Program-made: the position numbers and the translations under genes
Shown here: piece after piece, positions 34,393 to 47,224 of the stretch
Numbering within the stretch: position 1 is the first letter of the stretch
Layout of the letters: every line of letters starts with the position of its first letter
Assembly: GCF_033546915.1 (NCBI RefSeq)
Contig: NZ_CP137850.1
Location: 1-64,000 of the forward strand
Origin: Mycoplasmopsis verecunda
GTDB lineage: Bacteria > Bacillota_I > Bacilli_A > Mycoplasmatales > Metamycoplasmataceae
Direction of reading: 5' to 3'
Length of the DNA: 64,000 nucleotides
Notes under the pieces: model-generated
What the model was told of the DNA's origin: nothing
What the model saw: only the letters and a program-made list of their open reading frames with translations
The model's database searches: none

Positions 34393-36300
34393 ATGAACAA
34401 ACCAAGATTACAAGATGACTTTTATGAATACGTGAATTTCGAATGATTAAAAGATACCGAAATTCCTGCTGATCGTCCCTCAATTTCATGCTTTGGTGAG
34501 CTTGATATTAAATTAGAAAAATTACTTAAAGGACTTACAGCAGATTGAGCAAGTGGGAAAAAGCCATTACCTACTGATAAAATGATTCATGAATATGTCA
34601 AACTTTATCAAATGTTAATAAATGCTGATAAAAGAGCAGAATTAGGTTGAGAACCAGCTAGAAAACATCTTGATAAAATATTTGAAATTACAAGTTTTAA
34701 TGAATTGGCTGAAAATTATGCTCAATTAGATACTTCTTATTCATCATTACCTTTACCATTTAGCATTGGTGAGGATTTCATAGATAACAAAAAATATATT
34801 TTATGATTAGAAGATCCAAGATTAATCTTAGGTTCCAAAGAAACTTATGGTAATCCTATTCAAAAAGAAAAATTAATTACCGCATGAAAAGAAATGACTT
34901 TTGATTTATTAATTTCATATGGTAAGACTACAGAACAAGCTAATAGACTTGTGCAACAAGCATTAGAATTTGATAATTTCTTAGTAGAATTTGTACTTTC
35001 AAATGAAGAAAAAGCTGACTATACATCTTTATATAACTTAAAAGATGTTGAATGATATAAAGAAAAAGTAAAAGGTTTTGATATTAAGAAAATTGCTGAA
35101 TCATTAGTTAATAAAGAAGTTAAAGAAATTTCGTGTTCAAATCCAAGATTTGTTGAAAATATTGACAGAATTTATAATGAAGATAATTTTGAAGCTTATA
35201 GAGCTTTATTATTCATTAAAAACTTATTACATGCAGCAAACTTCATGAGCGAAACAATTAGATTAAAAGCTTCACATTTTAGAAATGTATTATATTCTAT
35301 TGCTAAACCACGTGAATTAGAATTATATGCATATGATACAGCTACAAAATACTTCTCTATGCCTTTAGGAATGTATTATGCTAAAGAATATTTCGGAGAA
35401 AAAGCTAAAAAAGATGTAGAGCACATGGTAGCAAGCATGATAGATGTCTATAAACAACGTTTAGAAGAAAATACCTGGTTAACACAACAAACTAAAGATA
35501 AAGCAATCTTAAAACTTTCTAAATTAGGTGTTATGGTTGGATATCCTGAAGAAATTAAGCCATATTATGCACAATTTATTACTAAGACATATGAAGAAGG
35601 ATCAAATGTTTATGAAAATATATTAAATTTTGATTCAATTATTTATAAATATGAAATGTCACAATATTTACAAAATGTAAATCCAAAATATTGATCAATG
35701 TCACCTGCAACTATTAATGCTTATTTCAACCCATTTGCTAACCACATAGTGTTCCCTGCTGCAATCTTACAAGCTCCATACTATGATATTCATCAATCTT
35801 CATCAGCTAACTACGGTGGAATTGGTGCAGTAATTGCTCATGAAATTTCACATGCATTTGATAATAATGGTTCACAATTTGATGAAAACGGTTCAATGGT
35901 AAATTGATGAACAGATCACGATAGAGAAAAATTTGCAGAAAAAACTCAAGCTGTTATTGAGTTATACAGTACTCGAGAAACACCATTTGGAAAAGTTAAT
36001 GGTAAATTGACTGTATCTGAAAATATAGCAGATATTGGTGGAGTTGCATGTGCATTAGAAGCTGCTCAAAAAGAAAAAGATTTTGATGCTGAAAAATTCT
36101 TTGAAAACTGAGTAAGAGTTTGAAGAATGAAAGCTGGAGAAGGATATATTAGAAGATTATTAGAAACAGATGTGCATTCACCTGCGAAAGAACGTGGAAA
36201 TGTTCTAATGATGAATCTAGATTTATTTGCCGATACATATGAATTAAAAGAAACTGATAAAATGTATTTAGCACCAGACAAAAGAATAAAAATTTGATAA
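34393..36300 (+). CDS. pepO: M13 family zinc metallopeptidase (PepO/neprilysin-like)
   Basis: Endopeptidase that cleaves oligopeptides. The 635-aa protein has the complete M13 layout: N-terminal YVNFEWLKDTEIPADRPSI, then YFNPFANHIVFPAAILQAP and the zinc site HEISH (His483, Glu484, His487). SENIADIGG follows (third ligand Glu543), and the C-terminus ends in the family-typical K-I-x-I-W. Trp is the last residue, encoded by UGA just before TAA. There is no signal peptide, so it acts inside the cell and probably degrades imported peptides. AAGGAG precedes the ATG. Many UGA-Trp codons break it up in the standard code. Confidence 0.94.
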
Positions 36301-36308
36301 TGAGAAAA

Positions 36309-36330
36309 TGGTTATATAGCCAGTTTTTTG
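36309..36330 (+). terminator. probable terminator of the M13 peptidase gene
   Basis: TGGTT / AGCCA hairpin with a 4-nt loop (one G-U pair) followed by T6. Confidence 0.6.
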
Positions 36331-36413
36331 TTCAAAATTTTGATATAAAATAGCAATAAAATTTAATAATATTTAAATATAGAAATAAAAACTAAATATT
36401 TAAGGAGATATAA

Positions 36414-38096
36414 ATGAGAAAAAGTGTCAAAAAATGAATTAAATATTCATCAACAAGTTTATTAGGAACCCCTATTATTGCAATAGCATGTAATAATGAT
36501 ACAAAAAGCACCCCACAAGATCCTGTTAGTCAACCAACACCCGTGCCAACACCGCCTATTACACAACCACAGCGACCTAAAGAACCGCAACCAATTGTAG
36601 ACGAAGAAAAAGGTGGAGAATTAAATGGATTAAAAATAAATAAGTATAAGGGAATAATTCAATTGCTTAATTTAAATAGTAATATGCCTGCTTCATTCAA
36701 TTATTATGCTATTGACCGAAAATCATTTAAAAATGCTAATTATAATATAAGCCAAGTAATAGTAACTGATTTTGATGATGCTAAATCAGAAATGACATTC
36801 CAAGTAATTGGGAATTATAAAGATAAAACATTATGAGAAGATGTATTTAAAGTTACAGGGTTTGCTAAGACAATACCACATAGTAGTACATTAGCTAAAT
36901 TAGAGTTTAATACTAATAAAATGATGGAAGAACAAATTACGGCAAGTAATCTTGTGGACAAACCTTTTGATGTAGTGAAAAAATATATCAATAATTTTGA
37001 AATATCAATTGATAATATGACTATATCTATATTAAATAATCCTGCATTTGAAATTACTAATTTCTCTATAAGTGATAATTCAACAAAATATAATAAAAAA
37101 TATAACTTAAATATCTTGGTGCAAGCAAAAGAATTATCGATGAAAAATGGTGTATTACAACAACCAACTTCTACATATACAGTTTTTAATAGAGTTATGG
37201 AAAACCCAACAAATCTTGTTTATAGTGACCGAGATTATTTAAATTATGTATTAAATAATCAAGTAGAAGTTGTAATGAATAACCAAGCTGCTTCAAATTA
37301 TTATGCATCGTACTTTACAGGAAGAAAACAAGCAAAAATAGATATGTGAAATCTAATTTTCAAAATTAATGATAAATATGAGAATTACAATAAGATTCCA
37401 CTAAGTATGAATGTTGAATATTATTCAAATGATTTAACTGGTACTTTATATTTATCGGCTCAAATTTCATATGATAATGAAACTTATTCAGATGTTCCAA
37501 TAACATCAGATTATATAAATAAAGAAATAACAGGATTTAAAACTTTAAATGAAGATACATTAAAGCAACAATTTACCTTTGTACCATATCCAGCAGCATT
37601 TAATGTTAAAAAATATTATCAAAAGTTAGTTACTAAATATAATTCACTAGATAAAGAACAACAAAAGACTTTATCATACACACCAGATGAAGCAAAAATG
37701 ATTTTAGGTGCCAAATATGCTCCTTCATTAAGAATTGCGTATACTGATGAAAAAAATGAACTAATAATTGATCCAGTAATCATTCCATCAGATAATGCTG
37801 AAAAAGATTTTGCTCAAGATGTAGATTTATTATTTAATGGAACCCCTTTTGCTCAAGAAGTTGACGCAAATCAAAGAACTGTAGGGGATAATGGTTTTCA
37901 AGTTGACAGAATAATGTTAAATACTACAAGTTTAAACAATTTCACTTCAATTTCGGATGATAAAACAAGAGTTGATTTTAATTGAAATTATGATTTAGAA
38001 ATAGAAATAAATAATGCAACTTCCTGATCACAATCTACTCAAACTATTTCTGTACCAGGAACAGCACATATGTATTCTATTTTAAGAAGTAAATAA
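36414..38096 (+). CDS. lipoprotein with proline-rich linker
   Basis: A 560-aa surface lipoprotein. Signal peptide MRKSVKKWIKYSSTSLLGTP has lipobox AIAC (Cys26). A Pro/Gln/Thr-rich linker follows (residues about 30-65, with repeated TPP/QPQ motifs), and then a large domain rich in Asn, Tyr and Thr with alternating beta-strand character. I do not recognise the outer domain and see no catalytic motif. Such a linker normally holds a binding domain away from the membrane. AAGGAG precedes the ATG. It is a single gene with its own terminator. Confidence 0.85.
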
Positions 38097-38101
38097 GAAA
38101 A

Positions 38102-38128
38102 GAGAGACATTACTGTCTCTCAATTTTT
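38102..38128. terminator. bidirectional terminator
   Basis: GAGAGACA (38102-38109) / TGTCTCTC (38114-38121), loop TTAC, with T/A-rich tails on both sides. It serves the lipoprotein gene and the convergent small gene at 38138. Confidence 0.85.
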
Positions 38129-38137
38129 ATATCAAAT

Positions 38138-38353
38138 TTATACCACTTTAATTTTTACTTCTTTAGAAGCTTCTTTACCTCTTAAGTGGTCTCTTTCAAC
38201 AGAGATTATTTCTATTTTTTCATTGCTTTTTGTGTGAACACCGTATTTTTGTCCACGACGGTATCCCTTAATTAGTCCTTCAAGTTCTTCGATTGTGTTT
38301 GCTTGAGCAACTACTTCGCCATTTGCGACTAATTTTGCTTTGTATTTATACAT
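38138..38353 (-). CDS. small conserved basic protein (possibly MAG6790-like)
   Basis: A 71-aa, strongly basic protein: MYKYKAKLVANGEVVAQANT, then LIKGYRRGQKYGVHTKS and a C-terminal KEASKEVKIKVV. There is no signal or membrane segment. Length and composition remind me of the short mycoplasma family MAG6790, which I cannot confirm. Basic charge and the GYRRGQ stretch would fit nucleic-acid or ribosome binding, but that is speculation. An excellent GGAGGTCAT-type site lies upstream, so it is a real, well-translated gene. Confidence 0.75.
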   Translation of the reverse strand: MYKYKAKLVANGEVVAQANTIEELEGLIKGYRRGQKYGVHTKSNEKIEIISVERDHLRGKEASKEVKIKVV

Positions 38354-38528
38354 AAATGACCTCCATTTATTACATTAATATTATAATCTAATTACATGTC
38401 AAAAACCAAAAAATAAAAATATTTTCATATTTTTCCACATTTAAAAAAATAGATTAAAATCACTATTTTTAAGGCTCAAAATTATAATTTACCACCTTTA
38501 TTAAAAAAGTATTAAAATTAATATTAAT

Positions 38529-40727
38529 ATGAAAAAGAGTACAAGAAATTGATTATATGCTTTAATCGGAACAGTAACAGTTTTAGCCAGTGCATCAGTA
38601 GTAGCTGGTACATATTTTGCTATTAATTCTTTGTTTAATAAAGATAATAATAGTACTGATAATGGAACGATAAAAATTAATCCCGATTTCACTCCACCTA
38701 AATGACAAACTAGCATAAACAAAAATCATTGGATTAATTTATCTGAAAGAGAAATGTTATTATCTCCTGATTTAAATGAAGATAATAAGACAAAAGCATT
38801 ACAAGCTATTAATCAAGTGGGGGAATTAGATAATACTCAATATCAAAATTCACAAGGCACATATGTAAAATATGTTGATCCTTATACTAAGGTAGAATAT
38901 AAAGATTATGCATATTATATTGATAATGAAAATCCTGAAAATAATAGATATTTATTAGGAACCGTTGGATTAGCATATTTAGCTCAAGAATTTAAAAGAA
39001 AAGTACCTTTTGGACCTGAAATTTTTGACTTAGAAGGAATAAATGTTAATGATTTTAAAATTATTCCGCAAACAGCTAATGGGCTATATATACCATCAGT
39101 AAAAAATATTTATATTAATGCAGCTTTCTTGTGCGAGACGGATGCAAGTATTTATGATATTATTGCAACAATAATGCAAACTCTATTTCATGAATACATG
39201 CATCATTGAGCAAATAATTATGCAGAAATTGCTTCTAAATCAGATAATATAATTAATCCTAAAGAAAATTGGAAACAAAGTGATATTAATGCTAAACAGG
39301 TTGCTTATATTAGATATTATCAACCTTCTTCTACAGATGAATATGGGGATAACTATCATAATCATGGAGCTCAACAATATTGAAACGGTTACTTTGCTTC
39401 CAAATTTAGAACATTGTTAAATTATGATGTACAAGCAAAATCTTATATAAAACCTGAAATCTTGCAATTACTGAGAGCAAGATATTACCCTGTTTATTCT
39501 GATGAATACTTAGATGTTTCTGATGCCTTATATTATAATTATTCGCCTGCTGACTTGTGAAATGTATCAAACAATACTAGATTATCTCCTAGCCTTAATA
39601 GATTATGAAATAATGCACCAGATAGCGTATGATTTTCACCTAGTGAAAAATTTAGTTTGAATAAAGGTGATTTAAGATACTATTATTCATTAACTGAATT
39701 AGTACCTAGAGAATATTTAAAATATGGATTTGAATCATATTACAATATAAACGAACCAAATCCAGCTAGAATAGCAATTAATAATAAAAAAGATTTTTCA
39801 TCTGGATTTTTTGGTGATATGAAATTTAGATATAAAAATGCCGTATTACTAACTACAGAAATTAGACCTAGTTCTATTGCCGATGATTACGGTAAAGTAT
39901 TTATGAACAACTTTGATTCTCTTGATAGAAGTGGATGATATATTACAGAAAATAACGGACCTGAAATATCGTCGCCAGATTTTCCGTTCGGTAAACCAAC
40001 AATGATTACAGGAAATTCTATAATGATTCCTGCAACTCCATTTGCATTACCTTCATATCAAACACAATCGAATAATTTAACTAAATCTCAATATCAAAAT
40101 ATTATTACTAATAAATCAAATGATTTTTATAACTTATTTTTAGATACTATGGGGTATGGAAAAACAATTTCTCAAATTTATTATGATAATGAAGGTTGAC
40201 AATGAAAAAATACAAAGTTTGATTCTGTTTCAAAAGATGATGAGAATGCTATGAAAATATCTCTAAGTGGGTATTTAGATAATAAAGATTATACTGGATT
40301 TGTGTTTCTTAATGATAATGGTAATGTGATAGCTAAAACAAATATTCAATATCTAGATGTCTTTAATTTCTTTGGGCATAAGGATTTTGATAAAGGAGCT
40401 AGATTATATAGTCTAGATAATCAAGTTAATACTGAAAGACAAGCTCAATTAGATAATCGTATTTATCCTAATGATTTCAATGTGGCTTATAAAACAGATT
40501 ACGTTAATGTGCAAGGAGCTTCATTAATTTATTTATGAAGTGATTTGAATAACGACGGATTAGTGCAAGAAAATGAAATTAACAAGGAAAAAGAAATTAC
40601 TTTACCAACTCAAAGATGAGTAACAACATATAGAGCAGAAAATCCAATTAATTGATACAAAGTATATAAAGATGGTGATAAAACTAGAATTCAATGAAAT
40701 GATAAAAAGCTAAATGGTATAATTTAA
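38529..40727 (+). CDS. membrane-anchored metalloprotease (MYPU_1760-like)
   Basis: A 732-aa protein with one N-terminal membrane anchor (residues about 8-35; no lipobox Cys) and a large outer domain. TLFHEYMHHW holds the zinc-metalloprotease motif HExxH (His221, Glu222, His225). A Tyr/Asn-rich region with YSDEYLD and YSPADLW stretches follows, and a C-terminal half ends in an EF-hand-like acidic loop (WSDLNNDGLVQENEI). The mycoplasma MYPU_1760 family has this architecture as I recall it. Ten or more UGA codons are Trp. No ribosome-binding site is visible. TAAAAT lies about 10 nt before the ATG. It is likely a surface protease acting on host proteins, by inference. Confidence 0.8.
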
Positions 40728-40744
40728 AATAAAGGAGGATAACA

Positions 40745-41413
40745 ATGGAATGAGATTTTACTAAACTAAAAGTTGGTTCAATGATAAATGTCCAAGGATA
40801 TAAACACAATGGTTATTTATATCGTCAATGAAATTCAGCAAAAGTTGTTTTTCATAATAAAAGACATATTGTGTTATTTCTAAAAAACACAAAAGTTGCC
40901 GAATACGAAAAAGATGTAAATGGTTGAAGATATAATGAAAATGCCATTTGATTTATACCTAAAGATGCAATGTATAATGCTATTGTGTTATTAAAGGAAT
41001 CTGGACCTTATTACTATATAAATATGTCATCAAGACCAATTTTTGAAGATAATACAATCAAATTTATTGATTATGATTTAGATGTTAAATGTTATCCTGA
41101 TAAAGAATTACAAGTTGTTGATAGAGATGAATTTAACTTGCATGCTAAAGAAATGCAATATCCAAATGAACTAAAATCAATGATTTATGAAGAGCTAAAA
41201 AATATTATGCAACTTTATAGTGAATATAAATATTTCTTTAATTCAGAAATTATTAATTACTATTTAGAAGTTTTAAGAGCCGATAAATTAATAACAGATA
41301 AAGCTGCAGAAAAATACACTAGAATAAGTCAAAAGAAACATTTTTCTGAAGAAGGTGATATGTTTAGACAAATTGCTAGAAAAGGTAATTATCACTACAA
41401 ACATCGTCCATAA
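40745..41413 (+). CDS. DUF402 domain protein (nucleoside tri/diphosphatase-like)
   Basis: A 222-aa cytosolic protein matching the DUF402 fold. The order is YKHNGYLYRQWNSAKVV, AIWFIPKDAMYNAIVLLKES, then YYYINMSSRPIFEDNTIKFIDYDLDVKCYPD and ELQVVDRDEFNLHAKEMQYP. Firmicute homologues hydrolyse nucleoside tri- and diphosphates with divalent metal. The acidic IDYDLDVK and DRDEF residues are the expected metal ligands. AAAGGAGG lies at the end of the preceding gene's leader, only 17 bp after the protease stop, so both may be on one mRNA. Confidence 0.85.
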
Positions 41414-41428
41414 AAAGGACGATTTTTG
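41403..41428 (+). terminator. terminator of the DUF402 gene
   Basis: ATCGTCC (41403-41409) / GGACGAT (41417-41423) then T5; the left arm overlaps the stop codon. Confidence 0.8.
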
Positions 41429-41444
41429 TATAAAAATCCCGCAA

Positions 41445-43235
41445 TTAGCGAGATGTTTTATAGTAATCAGGATTTTCACGACGACTATCATTATAAACAT
41501 AAAATTTTGTTTTATAATCTGGATCAACTATTTTGAATGAGATTAATTCATTTGTTCAAGGAACTTGAAGAAAATGTTGAGTTTTGATTTGAATTTTTGA
41601 ATGTTTTTCTTTGAATCCGTTAATATTATTGCTATTGAGGGTTATTCATTTATAATTGTCTTTTTTCAATAGCTCTTTGTATTGTTTCTTGATATTATTT
41701 TCCAATTCTGAAAAATCATTAACATAATAAATGAATTCCTTAATTTTATTAGTTTTCATATCATCATTTATATTTCATTCAGTATATCTTTTTTTCTGAT
41801 TTTCTTCTATTGTCTTTGTATTTACATAATATGGCCGCATAATGCTTTCAGCATACTTAGAAAAAGCATTAATTAATGGAGTATATTCAATTTTAAATTC
41901 ACTATAAGATAGAAGTTTTTCTATATCTTCAACTACAAAAGAATTGTTTCAATCACCTTGATTGATATATTTCTCTCATTCTTTTTCTTGCTCATTGTTA
42001 AGAAATAAATCAAACTCCGAATGAGATTTTTCAATTAATTCTCTTTTAATTAATTGCTTATCATTTTTTGCTATGTTTCCATCAAAATTTATTCAAAATA
42101 TATGATCAAATGTATCATAATGTTTAGATCATACTTCGGGATCTGCTCCGATTGAGTCATAATAATGGGACTCTGACACACGATCATAATAAATTTTTTT
42201 AATAAACTTATTTTCATTGGTAGAAAGATTGCTATAAAAATTTAATCCATTAATACTATCAAGATTTGTAACATTATTATATGAATTATCAAATTCTGAT
42301 CCCATCACAAACATTTTATATTCATCTTTACTAAACGGAAGCATTTGTTTATCGTTAGTTGATTCAAAACTATAAATTAAGGGATTAACAATTTCGATAA
42401 AAGATAATTTGTTAGCTAAATTCGAACTCATGAAATAGTTTTGACTCATTAATTCATTAGAATGATAACCATCATAATAATTTTCAATCATTGATTGCTC
42501 TTTTACTATTGAAGGTGAATATCCATAATATTTAAATATTTCTTTGTAATAGACTTTATTTAGCGGAAGTGAATTTCTAGAAATTAACTCATTTCTTTGT
42601 TTATTTACTATTTCTCCATAATAATATTCTTTATATTTTGCAAATAAATATGAAACATAACTATTAAATAAACTGATTTCGTGATATATATCTGTCTTAT
42701 TATTAGATTTTTTATATTCATCACTTGTGATGAAATGATATTTTTTCAATGTATCAAGAAATAACTTTGTAAAAATTCAAGTAATGTCATTTTCTTTTAC
42801 ACTTGGCTCAAAATATTCTTCTGTCAGAGTAGGTTTAATAAAACGATTATTTATATCGTGTTTTTTATTAAATACATCAAATCTTGTAAGATAACCGTTC
42901 CATATTTTTTGCAATTCAGCGATAAACAAATTAATTAGATTAAAATCGTACAAATATAAAGCATCTTGATTCAATAGATTTTCAATATCTAAATTTAGAA
43001 GTTTTTTATATTTTTCTTTAACAAATGCTGAATTATTAATTTCGTTTATCAAAACATTATTTTTGTCTTTCTTTATGTCTGAAAGTACATTAATTTTGTG
43101 TTTAAATTTAGCATATACATTTTCTATATTATATTTATTATCATCTTGAGTTGTTTTATTATTGCAAGATATTGTTAATGATAAAGGTGTCATTACAACA
43201 CAACCAAACATAAATTTTCATTCATTAAATTTCAT
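41445..43235 (-). CDS. lipoprotein coupled to the subtilase
   Basis: A 596-aa lipoprotein: MKFNEWKFMFGCVVMTPLSL with lipobox LTISC (Cys24). The body is Tyr/Asn/Asp-rich and mostly helical, without a motif I recognise. The ATG overlaps the stop of the upstream subtilase gene (TAATG), with GAGG inside that gene's 3' end, so the two are co-translated. Many UGA codons are Trp. Context suggests a partner or substrate-presenting subunit of the protease on the surface. No proof of interaction is available. Confidence 0.82.
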
Positions 43236-45526
43236 TATATTACCTCATTGTAGTAAAGAAGATTTAAATGTCTATCGATAAAATTATGATAAACTCTGCT
43301 TATTGCTTCTTGTATATGTTCTATAGTTAGCCAATTAGGTAATATATTTCAATCGTTTATTTTATCTTTAAAGCGATTGAAAAAGTCCTTTATATCAACT
43401 AATTGTTTTAAGTCTACATATACATTATGTTCAAGATATTTTCGCTTATGACTACCAAAATAAGTTCTTTCTACAGAAGCGTCAGGTGATTGGCTTTGTC
43501 TTAATCTAGATCAATTATCATCATAAATATAACTAAAAGTATCAATTATATTTGTTGTAAATTCATCTTTAATATTAGGAATAAGTCTCTCAGCTTTATC
43601 TAGCATTTTAGATAAAACTTCCATTTTGACATAATCATTCATATTATTGGCACTTTGCTTTAAATAATCTTTTATAACAGAATATGTGTCAATGTATTTA
43701 AATGAAACAGTTGTAGTTATATGTTGAATTATATTTTTTTGTGAATAAATGTTTTGACCCATTGATAATAATATATCGCTTTCATGATATTTCTCTGCAG
43801 GTTCTCTATGCTTTTTAAATTGCTTTAATTTATTATCTTTAACTAGTTGGACCATTTTAAAATATTTTGGAATTCCGAAACCAGTTTTTGATTTAGATCT
43901 ATTTTTTCTTCAAACATCTTGATAATCATATGGATAGTGATGTCAAGAATATTTAATAGTATCAGTATTCGCATATGTACTAGAACTAACTAATAAATTT
44001 TTTATTTCGCTAACAGAGAAATTTCTTTGAAATTGAGTATGTAATAAAGATATTAAACCAGTAATCATCGGAGCAGCCATACTGGTGCCGTCAAAATCAT
44101 TAATAAATTCTAAATATTCATAGAATTTAGTGTTAGATTTATAATGACTTAATTGATTCAATTTATAAGTTCTGGTCAACTTATCATTATTAGTCATTCT
44201 TTTAATAATTAAATCATCTTCATTACGATGATTTCCATATGCACTTATAAGCGGACTTATTGTATTAGGATAAAAATTATAACTTGAAAAAGCAGTAGGT
44301 TGATTATTGTAGTCGGCAGCTCCTACATAAATTGCATTCTTAGAAGCTCTTTTATTGAAAAATTGTTCTATGAATTTATCTGCATTTGCATAATGATTGC
44401 CATTTGTTTGGTGTCATTCATTAAACATCTTGCTCAATAACACATTATTTCTATGAATAAATTCTAATTGCTTTCGAACAGAAGATTGAAATCTTTTATT
44501 ATATAAGTGTATAAAGTAGGACATAAAATCTTCAAAATTATAAAGAATTGATGATCCATATCTTTCAAAATAATTTAAATATCTGCGACCGTTACCAGCA
44601 GACATAACAAAAATTAAATCATTTTTAATTGAGTATTCATCAATAACTCTAGTTAACAAGTCATCAAAGTATGAATTTATTATCAAGTCTTCATAATTCG
44701 ATTCATTACCTTTAATAAAATAATAAGTAAGTAATCATGAAGTTAAACCTTTGATAAACCAATCATCATTCAGATTTAATTTATAATAATAATTATTTTC
44801 ATCATATGGTTTAATATTAACTCAATCTAAAATTTTGTATGAGTAATCAATACTATAAGTTTTAGTTTCCTGATTATATTGACGACGAGCCAAATGAACT
44901 TTTTCTTGGAATAAAGGAACACCAAATTTACTTTCAAATTTCTCTACATAATTCCCGCCAAAACGTTTCAAATTAAAAATATCTGCTCCACCTAAACTAA
45001 AGTTTATGATTCTTACATTATTTTTAATCATATATTCGATAGAACGTCTTATTTGCGATTCGGAAGAAATGCTGTCATTACCTAAAACAGAATAAAACAT
45101 ATTAGCTTTTTTATTAATTCCTGTGTCACCACCAATAATAGATGAAACTGCTTCTCCATGTGAATCTTCTTCACTATCTACATTGTGTATATTAAGACTA
45201 AAATTTTTTAATTGTGAAGGTATAAAATCTAAATACTTATTTTTATTAATTTCAACAATTCCGACTCTATTATATGGGGAATTTTGATCTAATATTCCAT
45301 TGCTTGTATCATTCAAATGATATTTTAAACCTAACTTATCATAGTAATGGCTATAAAAACTTTTTAAAATATCATATTCATACTTAGATAAGTAAATATC
45401 TTGTTTTGGATTTAATTTAATTTTTGTTTCATTATTATTAATATTTGCAGAAATAAAAACTGCACCAAAAAATGGTACAGTTACCGAAGCAAATAATAAT
45501 GAGAGTCATTTCACTATTTTTTTCAT
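43235..45526 (-). CDS. S8 family serine protease (subtilase), surface-exposed
   Basis: A 763-aa protein with an N-terminal hydrophobic export signal (VKWLSLLFASVTVPFFGAVF) and no lipobox Cys. The subtilase domain carries DSHGEAVSSIIGG (catalytic His123), FVMSAGNGRR (oxyanion Asn312) and DFDGTSMAAPMITG (catalytic Ser482). The first catalytic block reads RVGIVEINKNKYLDF, with Glu92 where the usual Asp (VAVxDTG) is expected. The spacing His to Ser is stretched by inserts. A helical C-terminal region of about 250 residues follows. UGA-Trp codons are frequent. No terminator separates it from the coupled lipoprotein. It is probably a secreted or membrane-tethered protease acting on host proteins. 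Confidence 0.88.
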
Positions 45527-45633
45527 AATATCTCCATATATCTCTATACTTTAATTTTATTAAATTAAAAGTTGGTTTCAATTAGATTTTTATAAGTTGA
45601 AATAGCGAATGAATTTCATTATAAACTAATCAA

Positions 45634-46050
45634 TTACATTGATTTTTTAAATTTTCATAGTCAAGTATCAACCATAATAACTACTTCGTCAATTAATGGT
45701 TGCACTCTGAAAGAAATATCTTTCATATTACCGATAAAATCTAATATTTTTTCTAAATCATAAACAACAGCTTCGAAAACTTGAGCAGCAGAATAATATT
45801 GTGTTTCAGCTTCTTGTATTAATGATAAATCTAATGAATCTTTATAGCTTCCTAATGCATTGTGATCAAGCATTAGTAATTTTTCTGCTAAAGCATCTAG
45901 CTGTTCAGATACATCATCATAGAATTTGTCTAATTGTTCGTGAATTTCAAAAAAGTTTTTATCTTTTAGATTTCAGTGAAAATTTTTAACCTTAGTTTGT
46001 AATATTAAGAAACTTGCTTGTAATTTTAATAAATCTTGTTTGTTATTCAT
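45634..46050 (-). CDS. dps: Dps-like ferritin family DNA-protection protein
   Basis: A 138-aa four-helix protein of the Dps/ferritin-like family, which stores iron and protects DNA from oxidation. The ferroxidase pattern of Dps is visible: KNFHWNLKDKNFFEIHEQLDKFYDDVSEQLDALAEKLL, with His and Asp/Glu spaced as in the inter-subunit iron site. Three UGA-Trp codons hide the true ends. The protein is slightly shorter than typical Dps. An AAGGTGTT-like leader precedes the ATG. There is no signal, so it is cytosolic. Confidence 0.85.
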
Positions 46051-46150
46051 AACACCTTCTTTCATAATAATTTTATCATTTTACAAAAACCATATCAAAG
46101 TTATTAATATATGCAAAAATCATATAAAAATAATTTTTTTGTATTTTGTC

Positions 46151-46990
46151 TTATTTATTATCTTGAGATTTTTCGGGTAAAAATTGTTCTAAGTATTTAG
46201 CGAGTCCGCTTTCGCTGCAATTGAATTCAGTTACATCATCAGCCATTGCTTTTAATTCATCAACTGAGTTTTTCATTGCTACTAAAGTTCCGATTTTTCC
46301 TTTAGTTGAAGCATCATTTAAAGAGTCTCCAATATGCATTGCATTTTTAGGGTCAATTCCTTTTGATAAACAGTAACGAACTTCTTCTGTGCCTTTAGAA
46401 ACATTTGCTTTTGTAATTTCAAGAATATTATTTTTTGAGCCAGTTAAAGCAATTTCTAATTTACCAGCAAATTCTTTTTCTCATTTTTTAGCTAATCTTC
46501 TGATTTTGTGTCCAGTTAATGTTCATACTAATACTTTGTATACAGGAAAATCATTTTTGTATTCTTTATATGATTTAGCAGAATACTTTCCATTTCCATT
46601 CATAAATCATCTAAATAATCTGTTTTTAACAAATGCTTGTTCTTTTACATTTGAGTTATAAATCATAAAACAGAAATGTTTGGCTAAGGTGCTGAATAAT
46701 TCTTGAGCAACTTCTTTATCCATAATTTCTTCATTAACAATTACACCATTTTCTACAGTTTTAGTTCCGTTTCAAGCAATATATGTATCAGTTCCCGTTA
46801 AATCTTTAACTAAAGCTGAAGTTTTTTCTGAAACACCACGACCAGTAGCTATAACTACTGGAACACTTTTATTTAATTCAGTTAAAACTTGTTTAGTATA
46901 TGCAGTAGCTGAACGTTCATAGAATTTTTTTTCAGGTGTATCTAAAGTTGTACCATCAAGGTCAATAAAAATAATTTCAGGTTTTTTCAT
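46151..46990 (-). CDS. Cof-type HAD-IIB family phosphatase
   Basis: A 279-aa hydrolase, second of its kind in the window but only distantly similar to 20458-21297. Motif I is FIDLDGTTLD, motif II VVIATGRGVSE, then a IIB cap and motif IV MHIGDSLNDASTKG. The C-terminus GLAKYLEQFLP is family-like. UGA codons are Trp. It probably acts on a small phosphorylated metabolite. AAAGGAGTT precedes the ATG. Confidence 0.92.
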
Positions 46991-47224
46991 ATAAACTCCT
47001 TTATTTATGTGTAAATTATACTAATGAAAAGTAATAATTTAACTATATTTATTAATAAATATATTCATTTTTTCTAGCTAAAATGCTTATTTTAGCAATA
47101 TAAAAAGCACTATTTTTTAAGTGTATAAAATATTAAAAAAATGTAAAATATAGCTACATATTGAGTTGGAATTTTTGTACATTAAACTTAATGTGTTAAA
47201 TTACGAAATTTTAAAAGGAAAATT

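Noticed and set aside
41445-45526. A MIB-MIP immunoglobulin-cleaving system
   Set aside because: The protease is of subtilisin (S8) type with GTSMAAP, whereas MIP proteases are a different serine-protease family, and the lipoprotein shows no Ig-binding repeat that I can recognise.
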